A DNA stretch of 64,000 nt, taken from the NCBI RefSeq assembly GCF_019317285.1, contig NZ_CP079218.1, positions 2,480,001 to 2,544,000 of the forward strand. Reading direction: 5' to 3'. The notes beneath the pieces were generated by a model. It searched no databases. It was given only the letters and a program-made list of their open reading frames with translations, and had not been told where the DNA came from. Position 1 is the first letter of the stretch. Each line of letters opens with the position of its first letter. This document shows, piece after piece, positions 26,857 through 36,639 of the stretch. The stretch is from Pedobacter sp. D749. Lineage in GTDB: Bacteria > Bacteroidota > Bacteroidia > Sphingobacteriales > Sphingobacteriaceae. A program made the position numbers and the translations under genes.

Positions 26857-28473
26857 TTATATATCCCGCTGACTAAAATGCCTGCGAAGTTTTTCTTCTT
26901 CGAGATCGAGCAGCTCTAATTGTTCTCTGATCAATTCATCATTAATCTGCTCTTTTTTATTTAGCCCTTTTAACAAAATACGCTGTTCAGCCATAATATC
27001 TTCCAATGCAATGCGGTAGTCATGATAAAAGTCTTCGGATCTTGAAATGTTCTCTTCTTTTTCCCAATCCCTCAATAATTCCATCTCTGCCTCGATACGG
27101 ATTTTGATTGATCTGATCATATCGTTATTTTCTAAAGCATCATGATATTTTTCGTCAAGAATTTTTAGTGATAACATGGATAATTTTTTCCTCACCATCT
27201 GCTTCTGCTGTTCAAAAGGTATGGTATAATCCGGATCAGGCATATCTACCCATTTAATGAGTGCTGGCAATGTTAAACCCTGTAAAACCAAGGTCACCAA
27301 TATTACACTAAAGGTAATGAACAAAATCAGGTTGCGCTGAGGGAAAGCTTCACCAGATTTCAAGGCAACAGGGATAGAAAGTGCAGCAGCCAGAGAAACT
27401 ACACCGCGCATACCTGCCCAACCAAAAAGTAAGGGTGCCTTCCAGCTTGGATTAGGATCGGCCGTTGTAATGTACCGGCTAATGAAACGTGTAAAATACA
27501 AGGCGCCATAGGTGCTGGCCAATCGCACCAGAATGAGTACCAAACAAATAATGGCGCTATAACGGATAGCAGGCAAAAGGCCGTTTTCTCCTAAACCATT
27601 GATAATAACGGGAAATTCTAAACCAATGAGTAAGAAAACAAAACCATTCAATACAAAAGCTACGGCTTCCCAAACGTTAATGCTTTGCAAGCGGCTTCGA
27701 TGAGTAAGGATTTGATCCCGACGGGCTGAAAGAAATAAACCTCCACTTACAACAGCCAATACGCCAGAAAAATGGAATTCCTCTGCAGTCATGTACATTG
27801 CGTAAGGCGTTAAAAAAGTAAGGATAATATCGATATTGGTGGTGGTTGGCAACCATCGGTGCAAAGCGTAAAAAACCAGGGCTACCGCAATTCCAATCAA
27901 GCTCCCCATTACAATAACCACTACAAAATTGCCGGCAGCTTTGCTAAAGACAAAACTTCCCGTCGTTACTGCCGCCAATGCAAACCTAAATACAACCAAA
28001 CTGGAAGCATCATTCAATAAACTTTCGCCCTCTAAAATAGTAGTGAGCCTCTTAGGTACCTTAACATTTTTGAGTATGGCCGATGCAGATACTGCATCTG
28101 GCGGAGAAATGATTCCACCTAACAAAAAGCCCAGGGCCAAGGTAAAGCCCGGAATTAAACTACGTGAAATTAAGGCTACAACTGTTGAGGTAAAAATAAC
28201 AATGGGAAAAGCAAAACTACTGATTACCCTACGCCACTTCCAAAAATCTTTCCATGAGGTATTCCAGGCCGCTTCGTACAATAAAGGTGGTAAAAAGATT
28301 ACAAAAATGAGTTCTGGTTCTATTTCTATATCTTGAAGGATCGGCAAAAAACTCAGGGCTAAACCTGCGATGACCAATAAAATGGGATAAGCGATGCGGA
28401 TTTTTTGAGCGAGCATCACCACAAAAAGAATTACTGCAAGTAAAAAAGCGTATTGTATAATGAGTTGGTGCAT
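26857..28473 (-). CDS. Na+/H+ antiporter, CPA1 family
   Basis: 538 residues from the ATG at 28473 (MHQLIIQYAF), where the first membrane helix begins; the frame extends 15 residues further upstream without support. About twelve hydrophobic segments lie in the first 410 residues, with the CPA1 motifs FLPPLLYEAAW, SPPDAVSASAIL and LEGESLLNDASSLV (the ND pair is the ion site). The C-terminal 130 residues are a charged cytoplasmic helical tail (LSMLSLKILDEKYHDAL). Exchanges Na+ or K+ for H+. Stands alone. Confidence 0.9.
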   Translation of the reverse strand: MHQLIIQYAFLLAVILFVVMLAQKIRIAYPILLVIAGLALSFLPILQDIEIEPELIFVIFLPPLLYEAAWNTSWKDFWKWRRVISSFAFPIVIFTSTVVALISRSLIPGFTLALGFLLGGIISPPDAVSASAILKNVKVPKRLTTILEGESLLNDASSLVVFRFALAAVTTGSFVFSKAAGNFVVVIVMGSLIGIAVALVFYALHRWLPTTTNIDIILTFLTPYAMYMTAEEFHFSGVLAVVSGGLFLSARRDQILTHRSRLQSINVWEAVAFVLNGFVFLLIGLEFPVIINGLGENGLLPAIRYSAIICLVLILVRLASTYGALYFTRFISRYITTADPNPSWKAPLLFGWAGMRGVVSLAAALSIPVALKSGEAFPQRNLILFITFSVILVTLVLQGLTLPALIKWVDMPDPDYTIPFEQQKQMVRKKLSMLSLKILDEKYHDALENNDMIRSIKIRIEAEMELLRDWEKEENISRSEDFYHDYRIALEDIMAEQRILLKGLNKKEQINDELIREQLELLDLEEEKLRRHFSQRDI

Positions 28474-28577
28474 AAATTTCTGGCTTGGTCTAAAATACAA
28501 ATTTGAAGCGAATGCCAAACCATTAAGATTACATAGAAAAACCCTTTGAGAAGCCCAGCAACATTAATGATTTATCC

Positions 28578-29450
28578 TCAACCAAAAAGATCGCTGCTCA
28601 GGTAGCGGTCTCCCCGATCGCAGGCAATAAAAACGATGGTTCCCTGATCTAGTTCGCCAGCAAGCTTCAAAGCTGCTGCACAGGCACCGCCCGAACTCAT
28701 GCCCGCAAATAAACCTTCTTCTTTAGCCATCCTCCTCGACATCATTGTAGCTTCTTCTTGTGCAATGTCCATCACACGGTCAACACGTTCCGGTTCAAAT
28801 ATTTTTGGAAGGTATTCTTTTGGCCATCTTCTAATCCCTGGAATGGAAGATCCTTCAGTAGGTTGGCAGCCTACAATCTGAATATCATTATTTTTTTCCT
28901 TAAAAAATCTTGAACAGCCCATAATGGTCCCTGTTGTTCCCATAGAACTTACAAAATGCGTGATCTGCCCTTCGGTATCTCTCCATATTTCTGGTCCGGT
29001 TGTTTTATAATGCGCCAGGTAATTATCTGGATTTGCAAATTGATTTAATAAAAAATACCCTTTTGAAACGCCTTTTTCTTCCGCATAATCCCTGCATGCT
29101 TCTATACTTTCTAACAACGTTACCTTTGCACCAAAAGCTTCCATAGTTACCTTACGTTCGCGTGTAGAATTTGCCGGCATCACCAGTTCAATTTCTAAGT
29201 TATATAAACTTGCAATCATGGCCAATGCAATACCGGTGTTACCACTTGTGGCCTCCACCAGTTTAGTTCCAGGGGCTACATCACCACGTTCTATTGCACT
29301 TCTGATCATATTGAGCGACGCCCTGTCTTTAACACTACCGCCTGGATTATTTCCTTCTAATTTGGCAAATACCCGTACAGCCGGGTTAATATTCAACTTT
29401 TGAAGTTCGGCCATTGGAGTATTTCCGATCAGATCGATGATTCCTGCCAT
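28578..29450 (-). CDS. cysM: Cysteine synthase, CysM type
   Basis: 290 residues, a fold-type II PLP enzyme with the PLP lysine K41 in GGSVKDR, the phosphate-binding ATSGNTGIA (about 66-74) and the CysM-like EGNNPGGS and CDRGDRYLS motifs. It makes cysteine from O-acetylserine (or a related activated serine) and sulfide. It follows cysE after 11 bp, which strongly supports the assignment. Confidence 0.92.
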   Translation of the reverse strand: MAGIIDLIGNTPMAELQKLNINPAVRVFAKLEGNNPGGSVKDRASLNMIRSAIERGDVAPGTKLVEATSGNTGIALAMIASLYNLEIELVMPANSTRERKVTMEAFGAKVTLLESIEACRDYAEEKGVSKGYFLLNQFANPDNYLAHYKTTGPEIWRDTEGQITHFVSSMGTTGTIMGCSRFFKEKNNDIQIVGCQPTEGSSIPGIRRWPKEYLPKIFEPERVDRVMDIAQEEATMMSRRMAKEEGLFAGMSSGGACAAALKLAGELDQGTIVFIACDRGDRYLSSDLFG

Positions 29451-29461
29451 ATTTTAATATA

Positions 29462-30274
29462 TTAATTGGTTTCTTTATGGTTTCTAATGGTAATTATTGG
29501 AGAATGATAAGCGGTAGAAAAAGCAGGGATACTTTCGGTAAGCCATACGTTCCCCCCGATAATACTATCATGCCCGATAACGGTTTCACCACCAAGTATG
29601 GTCGCACCTGAATAGATAACTACCCTATCTTCTACTGTAGGATGGCGTTTGCTGCCCGCCAATGTTTTTTTAACACTCAAAGCACCAAGTGTTACCCCTT
29701 GATAAAGCTTGACATAACGGCCTATTGTACTGGTTTCTCCGATAACAATCCCCGTTCCATGGTCAATATGGAAGTACTCGCCAATACTGGCTGCCGGATG
29801 GATATCAATGCCTGTTTTAGAATGGGCGTATTCAGTCAGTATCCTCGGAACAAGTGGTATACCGAAATTATAAAGCATATGGGCAATTCTGTAGAAACAG
29901 ATGGCATAAAACCCCGGATAAGTTCTGATTACCTCAAACCTGCTTTGTGCCGCCGGATCGCCTTCATAAATGGCCAGGATATCGGTATTCAATACACGGT
30001 AAAGCGATGACAGTTCTGCAAAAAACTGACCCGCTGCATTTTTACACTCGCTGTTCCTTAATTTACAACTTGCCGAAATAATATCATAAAGTTCGAGTTC
30101 TAAAGTAGAAACCTGCTCTTTCACTTCCTCAACCGTTGAAAAGGCTTTAGCCGCATTTTCTGGAAAAAGTAGCTGGATCAATTTTTCGGCCCATTTCGAT
30201 ATTACTTCATTCGGCGGTATATTGTGCTGCTCAAGTGGTTTTTTAAAAATTTGTTCAAAAAAATGGTTATCCAT
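29462..30274 (-). CDS. cysE: Serine O-acetyltransferase
   Basis: 270 residues. The N-terminal helical part (1-130) is followed by the left-handed beta helix with the CysE signatures GIDIHPAASIG, IDHGTGIVIGETS and GVTLGALS, then KRHPTVED and GATILGGETVIG. It makes O-acetylserine for the CysM product encoded next to it. The upstream region shows no SAM or other riboswitch. Confidence 0.93.
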   Translation of the reverse strand: MDNHFFEQIFKKPLEQHNIPPNEVISKWAEKLIQLLFPENAAKAFSTVEEVKEQVSTLELELYDIISASCKLRNSECKNAAGQFFAELSSLYRVLNTDILAIYEGDPAAQSRFEVIRTYPGFYAICFYRIAHMLYNFGIPLVPRILTEYAHSKTGIDIHPAASIGEYFHIDHGTGIVIGETSTIGRYVKLYQGVTLGALSVKKTLAGSKRHPTVEDRVVIYSGATILGGETVIGHDSIIGGNVWLTESIPAFSTAYHSPIITIRNHKETN

Positions 30275-30480
30275 AGCTGGTGGTCAAATCTGGCCGATCT
30301 GCTCATCGACTAGATATATAGATTTAATCGCTAATGTAGGTTTTGTTTTTTTAAACCAAAACAACTCATCGAGTTTTATTATAAAAATTGCCGGGAAATA
30401 ACAAAAAAATCCGGAGTCAGCAGTCCATAGTCGGAAGTCGATTAGCCTGGAGTGGGGAGAAGATTAAACCTTCTTCGGTT

Positions 30481-30505
30481 TGTCACCCTGAGCGGAGTCG
30501 AAGGG
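30481..30505 (+). repeat. Dispersed intergenic repeat, family B
   Basis: TGTCACCCTGAGCGGAGTCG followed by AAGGG, a good copy of family B. A weaker relative (TTTTGAGCGGGGTACAACGG) starts near 30599. Together they occupy much of the 790-bp gap 30275-31064. Confidence 0.6.
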
Positions 30506-30816
30506 TTAGTAGATAATTTGGAATAAATTAATCTATTTGAACGATAAATATGAGTGACAGCAATTAATTTATGATTAAAAATCACTAGAGTTATCTTCAT
30601 TTTGAGCGGGGTACAACGGAAGATTCTGCGAAGCAAAATCTGTCTGAATAGATCTTTCCATTCTGCTGCGCTATATCCAATAGCTATCGGATCAAGATGA
30701 CTACCCTTCTACAATGAACCATTGAACCAATGACCAGTGAGTTAAAAATACTCCTTTAAGGAATAAGAATAAACCAGTTTCTCAAAACCAGACCGATTTG
30801 GCAATGTTACCAATAG

Positions 30817-31002
30817 ATGTTGATAACTGTAGAAACGACTGTAAAAGAATTAGACAAGATTTATATCGGTGAGGAGATCACTTTTGATAAAAAATCTGGC
30901 CTAGTATATCGCATTGCGATTTTTAAGTCGGTGAGTATTTCCAGTTATATCTTTCAGTTGGTTCACGGGGAAATTATTATTATCCGCAGGAATTGTTATT
31001 AG
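30817..31002 (+). CDS. Possible small hypothetical protein
   Basis: A 61-codon frame starting at ATG with a charged first half (VKELDKIYIGEEITFDKK) and hydrophobic second half. It is the only reasonable frame in this repeat-laden 790-bp gap and ends just before the shared terminator. I recognise no family, and it may be chance or the remnant of a longer gene. Confidence 0.2.
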   Translation: MLITVETTVKELDKIYIGEEITFDKKSGLVYRIAIFKSVSISSYIFQLVHGEIIIIRRNCY

Positions 31003-31019
31003 CAGCAACCTCAAATTAA

Positions 31020-31058
31020 AATAGCATTTCCGATCGATATACTACCGGAAATGCTATT
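31020..31058. terminator. Strong bidirectional hairpin after the haem c/propeller gene
   Basis: The arms AATAGCATTTCCG (31020-31032) and CGGAAATGCTATT (31046-31058) are perfectly complementary. It lies 6 bp past the stop of the leftward gene and has T-rich flanks on both sides. Confidence 0.75.
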
Positions 31059-31064
31059 ACTTTA

Positions 31065-33671
31065 TTATTTTTTCTGTTCTGATAAAAAGGTAACTAAAGA
31101 AGCCAGTTCTTCATATGATAATGAATTAGCCAAACCTTCCGGCATCATCGAAGTTTCCATTTCTTTTCTCGACAGGATATCGCCTGCTTTAATGGTGAAA
31201 ACTTCCCCTGCAATGTTACGAAGCACCACTTTAGCAGCGGTTTCTTCAGTAATAAACCCTATATACGTACGGTCGCCTTTGGCGGTAATCATTACCGAAG
31301 CAAATCCCTGAGAAATTGAAGCATTAGGTTTTAATATCGATTCTGCAATCTGCTCACGGTTCATGATTGAGCCGATCTGTCCCATAAAAGGACCTTTCAT
31401 TTTCTCGCTTTTGCTCAAGCTATGGCAGGCAATACAGCCTTGACTATTGAAAATATTTTTTCCTTTTAAAGGGTCGCCCTGTAATTTATTGATAGCTAAT
31501 AATACATCTTCTATAGATGATTTACCTACCTGACCTTTTTTGTTTTTGATTTTATCCAGATCAATTTTTGGTTCTTCGGTTGTCGCTACTTTTTCTTCTT
31601 CGGCAAATTCAGGGATATCCATCCTTTGGCGTGCATTTAAATCAACATAAAATTGTTTTCCTTTTGCTCCGGCTTTTGTAGCTTCTTCTTTGAGGAATTT
31701 CTCGATAATAGGAGAACCTTCCCATGAAACGGCTTTAAAGTATGGCCCATGTGAATCCGGACGTGTACCCCACCACCAGGAAGCATCATAGGCAATTTCT
31801 TTTTTATACAAACGGCCTAAGGTAACCAGAATCTGCTGTTTTAATTTTTCATCTGTCGATTGTTTGTAGTTTTCAATTAGTCCGTTAACCACTTTTTCGG
31901 TATGCATGTAGCGTAATGCCCAAAGTGCAAGTGTTGAGTTTTCCGTTTTAACCGTAGCGAGCAGCGCATCAACGGCATTGAGCTCAACTAAAGCACGTAC
32001 CGCAAGATGTGGCAATATAATGGCTGCATTTGGCGTAGCATGCGGACCTTCAGTGCCTTTTGCTGGTGCTATAAATGAAGCAGGAACCTTGGTTTGTAAA
32101 AGCACATTGGCAACCTCTGCCCTGCCCAAACGGTTTAAACCAATAATCGAAGCTGCCTGAACGCGAAGAGAAGAATCTTTTAAACCTTCTAAAAATGGTT
32201 CAACAGGTACTTTGTCTATATAAGCTTTGCGATCAGCAAGTGCTTTTAAAGCAAATTCCTTAAGTGTTTTGTCTTTGGTAAATTCAACTAAAGTTGTGAT
32301 ACCACTTTCTTTGGTGAGCTGTGCGTAGGTATACATACCGGCTATACGCACATCAAGCGCTAAACTTTGATCGGAAGCAACATTTAAAGCCGTTGCGATA
32401 GCTTGTTTATTATTGCGCAAAACCAATTCCTGCGAAGCAGTTAAACGGGCTACTGCACTATTCGATTTAAGTAACTCTGTTAGTTTTTTAATTGAAGCTT
32501 TTTTAACATCCGGAAAAGCTTTGTATGTCCAGTTATTGGGTACTGCCCTAACAACGTAGCCTTTATTCGGACTACCAGAATAACCTGCACCATCCCAGGC
32601 TGATAAATATAGTCTTCCTGAACCGTCTACATCAAGGTCGGTAATTTGAGGTAGCTTAATAAACTCCTCGTCTTTCTGTGTAAAGGTTGGTCCATCAGCA
32701 GTTACTCTGTGAATATAAAGCATGCTTCTGCCCCAATCGGCCATCATTGGCACATGGTTATATTGTTCAGGCCAGTTCGGTTCATCCATAAACAGTGCTC
32801 CGGTACCCGATCCTCCACCCAAATCAGCAAGTGCAGGTATAATTTCGTCGGTAAAATTCTGAAATAAAACCGGGTAACCGTATTCACCAGATTGTATGTG
32901 GTGCGAGAAACGAACATTCCATCCGCCACCATCATTGGTATTTTCCCTCGTAAAAACGTTCATGTAAGGATCAATGGCAACATCATAAACATTACGTGTA
33001 CCGTGTGTATAGACTTCCATTTCATTTCCGTCAGGACGAACGCGCATAATTCCGCCACCTAACATGGTTAGTTTTTTACCTGAACGGTCTACCGCGTCGT
33101 GGAATCCAAAATCTCCTACAGAAATATAAATCCATCCGTCAATTCCCATTCTTATGCCATTGGTGGCATGATCGGTACCACGTTCGCGAATGTATTTGGC
33201 ATTACTGATATGCTCAATTAGTGGTTTTTCAGGTCCATCGGCCTTTCCATCACCATCTTTATCTTCAAAAACAACTAAATTCATACCTGTAGCTTGTTTT
33301 GTTTCTTTCGAAAAAATGGTATGTAATACATACACCTGGCTACCTTGAACAATAATACCCCGGGGATTATCCACTTCGGCAAAATCTACATGTTCATCCA
33401 TTTTACCATCGTTATCCTTATCTATTAATTTAAGGATATGCCCTTTACCAGGATCTTTACCTAAAGAGCCGATCATATCAACACCAACATATACCTCTCC
33501 GGTTGGCGCTACAGCTAAACAAGCTGGGCTAGGTGTAACATCAGGTCCGGCAAAATTGATGATTGTTAGTTCAGGTGGCGATACGCGTTGTATCTCTGAT
33601 TCACTAAAAAAGTTTTTTAATCCAAAAAAAACTAGCGTAAAAGAAATTAAGCTTAAAGAAAATTTAATCAT
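31065..33671 (-). CDS. Exported beta-propeller / HEAT / cytochrome c protein (PVC-type haem-binding family)
   Basis: 868 residues. An N-terminal signal anchor is followed by a sorbosone/glucose-dehydrogenase-like propeller with two calcium-type loops (DKDNDGKMD and DKDGDGKAD). A HEAT-like helical stretch follows (about 400-600), and a C-terminal cytochrome c module has the haem motif CIACH near residue 747 and a distal methionine candidate in SMMPEG. This architecture is typical of the membrane-bound dehydrogenase family abundant in Planctomycetes and also found in Bacteroidetes. Probably oxidises a sugar or alcohol and passes electrons to haem c; the substrate is unknown. Confidence 0.82.
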   Translation of the reverse strand: MIKFSLSLISFTLVFFGLKNFFSESEIQRVSPPELTIINFAGPDVTPSPACLAVAPTGEVYVGVDMIGSLGKDPGKGHILKLIDKDNDGKMDEHVDFAEVDNPRGIIVQGSQVYVLHTIFSKETKQATGMNLVVFEDKDGDGKADGPEKPLIEHISNAKYIRERGTDHATNGIRMGIDGWIYISVGDFGFHDAVDRSGKKLTMLGGGIMRVRPDGNEMEVYTHGTRNVYDVAIDPYMNVFTRENTNDGGGWNVRFSHHIQSGEYGYPVLFQNFTDEIIPALADLGGGSGTGALFMDEPNWPEQYNHVPMMADWGRSMLYIHRVTADGPTFTQKDEEFIKLPQITDLDVDGSGRLYLSAWDGAGYSGSPNKGYVVRAVPNNWTYKAFPDVKKASIKKLTELLKSNSAVARLTASQELVLRNNKQAIATALNVASDQSLALDVRIAGMYTYAQLTKESGITTLVEFTKDKTLKEFALKALADRKAYIDKVPVEPFLEGLKDSSLRVQAASIIGLNRLGRAEVANVLLQTKVPASFIAPAKGTEGPHATPNAAIILPHLAVRALVELNAVDALLATVKTENSTLALWALRYMHTEKVVNGLIENYKQSTDEKLKQQILVTLGRLYKKEIAYDASWWWGTRPDSHGPYFKAVSWEGSPIIEKFLKEEATKAGAKGKQFYVDLNARQRMDIPEFAEEEKVATTEEPKIDLDKIKNKKGQVGKSSIEDVLLAINKLQGDPLKGKNIFNSQGCIACHSLSKSEKMKGPFMGQIGSIMNREQIAESILKPNASISQGFASVMITAKGDRTYIGFITEETAAKVVLRNIAGEVFTIKAGDILSRKEMETSMMPEGLANSLSYEELASLVTFLSEQKK

Positions 33672-34021
33672 TGGTGTATTATTGTTCTGGTTAGTTTGTG
33701 TGAGGTAAACTTACAAAAAATATAAATTCCTTATTGCCACAATTTTGTGTCGTTTTAATTCATTAGTAAACAATACCCATAATCTCTGCAAACTATCGCA
33801 GCAAAAGTCGAATTAAGTGTTTCACCAAATAAATATCAGTAAAACAGCCACAATTGCGACATAAATCAGTGAAAAACCATTAAATAACACAAGCAAAAGT
33901 ATCTTAAAAGTAAAAAAGGATTCAAATCATCACATTCAGGCAAATATTTTCAAATAAATTTGAATTTCAGCATACATTTCATTATATTTACTACATACAG
34001 TATTCACCAAATCAGTACGTT
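33672..34021. other. Gene-free 350-bp upstream region
   Basis: AT-rich DNA between two divergent genes. It must hold the promoters of the haem c/propeller gene and of the small membrane protein, but I see no exact TAnnTTTG box, clear palindrome or repeat. Confidence 0.4.
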
Positions 34022-34192
34022 ATGAAAAATATTCATTATTTCTTCCTGACTGCCCTGATCTCCTCCATTGCGCTGTTGATTACCAGGGATTCATTTGAAC
34101 CCGAATTGGTTTATAGCACGGTGGTATTAATATGGATTCTTTACATCTGGTACCATATTTATGCTGCTACTAAGAGGAACTACAGCGAGTAG
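34022..34192 (+). CDS. Small membrane protein, two predicted helices
   Basis: 56 residues: MKNIHYFFLTALISSIALLI forms a first membrane helix, a short acidic loop (RDSFEPE) follows, and YSTVVLIWILYIWYHIYA forms a second; the tail is basic. The frame starts at ATG and codon use matches the neighbours. No recognised family. Function unknown. Confidence 0.5.
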   Translation: MKNIHYFFLTALISSIALLITRDSFEPELVYSTVVLIWILYIWYHIYAATKRNYSE

Positions 34193-34452
34193 TCTTTGTT
34201 TCCATTTATTTTAATTTCCAAACAACTATTGTTGGGCTAAGTTTGCATGCCTTTTGTTTTCAGGATGCAAGACTCGAACTGTTTAATTTAACAGTTAACG
34301 GATGTATCGCCGTTAATTTACTATCTTCGCCAAAACTAAAACACAATAGTTTACGTTTATAACTAAGCTTGGCCAATTGGCCAGGTTATACATTAAGCTT
34401 AATGAACTTGGAGCATCGACCTCGTACATGGGGTAGATTATCGCACAAGATC

Positions 34453-35538
34453 ATGAAATCAAAAGCAAAATTCCCATGTTTACCAGGGAATACATTTTAC
34501 TCGGAAGTTCGCCGCAGAGTAAATAATGACTTTAAAGAAAACAACAGAAGTATTAATGCCAATGCATTGATGTGGTTTAAAGCCTTTCTTTTCCTTACCA
34601 TATTTCTGATACTTTACTTTTCAATACTCCTTTTAAACCTGCATAGCGCTATAATTTTAGGGCTCACCATTTTACTTGGCGCAACTTGTGCATTTATTGG
34701 TTTTAATATCTGCCACGACGCTATCCACGGTTCGTTTTCGAGTGCTAAACGCACCAATTCATTTTTTAGTTTTCTTTTTAATATGGTTGGGGCTAGTCCG
34801 TATGTATGGAACATTACGCACAATGTAGTGCACCATACTTATACCAATATCCCCGGTCATGATGAAGATATTGAAGTGGCACCGGGTTTAATCCGAATCT
34901 GCGCAGAGGATGAATTAAAACCCCATCAACGATTCCAGCAGTGGTATGCCTTTCCCCTTTATAGTCTGGCTTCGCTTTCCTGGGTGTTTCGTAAAGATTA
35001 TAAAAAGTTTTTCCAGAAAAGCGTAGGTGCCTGCCAGAACAAGCATCCCAAGATTGAATACTTTAACCTCTTTTTCTACAAATTTCTTTATTATTTTATT
35101 TTTATTGGTTTGCCGATATTGGTGATGTCGATCTCATGGTGGCAGGTTGCAATCGGTTTCATCGTGTTGCACATGGCACAAGGATTAACCATGGGACTTG
35201 TTTTTCAACTGGCTCATGTGGTGGAAGGAACAACTTTTCCAACAACCAATGCAGAAGGCAATATGGAAGAGGTCTGGGCCGAACACCAAATGCGTACTAC
35301 AGCTAATTTTGCAACCCAGTCCCCAATCTCAGCATTTTTTCTTGGAGGGTTGAACCGACAGATAGAACATCACCTTTTCCCTAAAATATGCCATGTACAT
35401 TATGGCCGGATCTCCATAATTGTAAAACAAACTGCATTAGAATTTGGATTGCCTTATCACGAAAACTCCACTTTCCTTTCGGCACTCCGCTCCCATTACC
35501 GTATTTTAAAAAAAATGGGACGACCTGAAACAATTTAG
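34453..35538 (+). CDS. Membrane fatty-acid (acyl-CoA/acyl-lipid) desaturase, front-end type
   Basis: 361 residues from the ATG at 34453 (MKSKAKFPCL); the longer frame from 34369 starts on a TTG inside a GGCCAATTGGCC palindrome. Histidine boxes are HDAIH (88-92), HNVVHH (123-128) and QIEHH (303-307). Glutamine in the third box is the mark of delta-5/delta-6-like front-end desaturases and linoleoyl-CoA-desaturase-like bacterial proteins. Hydrophobic pairs lie at about 44-90 and 205-250. Introduces a double bond into membrane acyl chains; regiospecificity cannot be read from sequence. No cytochrome b5 domain. Confidence 0.88.
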   Translation: MKSKAKFPCLPGNTFYSEVRRRVNNDFKENNRSINANALMWFKAFLFLTIFLILYFSILLLNLHSAIILGLTILLGATCAFIGFNICHDAIHGSFSSAKRTNSFFSFLFNMVGASPYVWNITHNVVHHTYTNIPGHDEDIEVAPGLIRICAEDELKPHQRFQQWYAFPLYSLASLSWVFRKDYKKFFQKSVGACQNKHPKIEYFNLFFYKFLYYFIFIGLPILVMSISWWQVAIGFIVLHMAQGLTMGLVFQLAHVVEGTTFPTTNAEGNMEEVWAEHQMRTTANFATQSPISAFFLGGLNRQIEHHLFPKICHVHYGRISIIVKQTALEFGLPYHENSTFLSALRSHYRILKKMGRPETI

Positions 35539-35575
35539 CTTATATTCTTAATTTCTTTACTATTCAGTTAAGAGC

Positions 35576-35860
35576 GATCATTGAAACTTAATGTTCTTAT
35601 TCCCTTAATGGTAAAATACTTAACAGCAACTAACCATTAAGAAGTTTAGGGCATTAAGGTAGATTATTGAAACTTAATTTTCTTATTCCCTTAATGGTAA
35701 AACCTATACACCAATTAATTGACCATTAAGAAGTTTAGGACATTAAGGTAGATCACTCAAACTTAATTTCTTATCCCCTTAATAGTAAAATACTTAACAT
35801 CAACTAACCATTAAGAAGTTTAGGACATTAAGGTAAATCATCCAAACTTAATGTTCTTAT
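35576..35860. repeat. Imperfect tandem repeat, 3.3 copies of about 86 bp (family C)
   Basis: The copies run 35576-35661, 35662-35750 and 35751-35835, with a partial fourth to about 35860. Each contains CCCTTAATGGT and later ACCATTAAGAAGTTTAGG, complementary words about 20 bp apart that give each unit a hairpin, and ends CATTAAGGTA. It fills most of the 448-bp gap between the desaturase and SGNH hydrolase genes. A related element with swapped halves lies at 60934-61037. Confidence 0.85.
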
Positions 35861-35986
35861 CCTTGGGCAATATGCATTCAAGACCAATGAACCAATGACT
35901 AATGAACTAGTGAACCCACTGCTGATAACATAAACTTAATATACAATCCATTTCTTCAAGAGGCAGATCTTTTTATCTTTAACGAT

Positions 35987-36574
35987 ATGTACTGGTACGA
36001 AGAAGAAGTAAAACAATTAGAAAGGGCACATCGTTTAGACCGGGAGCATCCGGGGGTTGTTTTTTATGGCAGCTCATCTATCCGGTTATGGAAAAGTCTA
36101 GAAGATGATTTTGATTACATGAAAGTAACTAATTTAGGCTTCGGAGGCTCTACATTAGCAGCATGCGTATGGTTTTTTGAGCGGATTATGATAGACTACA
36201 GGCCGAAGGCACTTGTGGTATATGCAGGCGATAATGACCTTGGTGATGGCAGAAACCCAGAGGAGATCTTTATCTTTTTCCAGCAGTTAATGGTTAAAGT
36301 GAATCAGCGGTTTGGCATATTGCCCTGTTATTTTATTTCCTTAAAACCCAGCATTAGCCGTTGGCAAATGGCCGATCAGTTTAGATACACCAATAACCTC
36401 ATCGAAAGCGAAATTATTAAACTTAATAGCCATTGGAAATTTATCGACATTTTTAAGAAAATGCTCAACAAAGATGGCCTGCCAAACCCTGTACTTTACG
36501 ATCATGACGGACTTCACCTGAATGAAGAAGGTTATCGTTTATGGGCCGACACTGTTAAAGAGAAATTAGGTTAA
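35987..36574 (+). CDS. Cytoplasmic SGNH/GDSL hydrolase
   Basis: 195 residues without a signal peptide. SGNH blocks: YGSSSIR (nucleophile Ser30), LGFGGST (block II), AGDNDLG (Asn83) and DHDGLHLNEEG (Asp174, His177). Family members are esterases or lysophospholipase-like enzymes. A near-consensus -7 box (TATCTTTA) lies just before the ATG. Probably expressed with the esterase that follows after 65 bp. Substrate unknown. Confidence 0.85.
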   Translation: MYWYEEEVKQLERAHRLDREHPGVVFYGSSSIRLWKSLEDDFDYMKVTNLGFGGSTLAACVWFFERIMIDYRPKALVVYAGDNDLGDGRNPEEIFIFFQQLMVKVNQRFGILPCYFISLKPSISRWQMADQFRYTNNLIESEIIKLNSHWKFIDIFKKMLNKDGLPNPVLYDHDGLHLNEEGYRLWADTVKEKLG

Positions 36575-36639
36575 TCATTACGCTTAATTAATATTCTGAT
36601 AACATTGATGCCTTAATTTTCCACTAAAGAATTAACGCG

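Noticed and set aside
29462..30440. SAM or other riboswitch upstream of cysE-cysM
   Set aside because: The upstream DNA lacks the conserved S-box words and any leader terminator.
30442..30636. 64-codon leftward frame in the gap after cysE
   Set aside because: It is composed largely of dispersed repeat family B sequence.
34371..34382. GGCCAATTGGCC palindrome as an operator for the desaturase gene
   Set aside because: It is a perfect 12-bp palindrome, but a single isolated copy with no promoter box beside it; not enough to call.
35576..35860. CRISPR array
   Set aside because: The units are about 86 bp and similar along their whole length; there are no short constant repeats with variable spacers and no cas genes.
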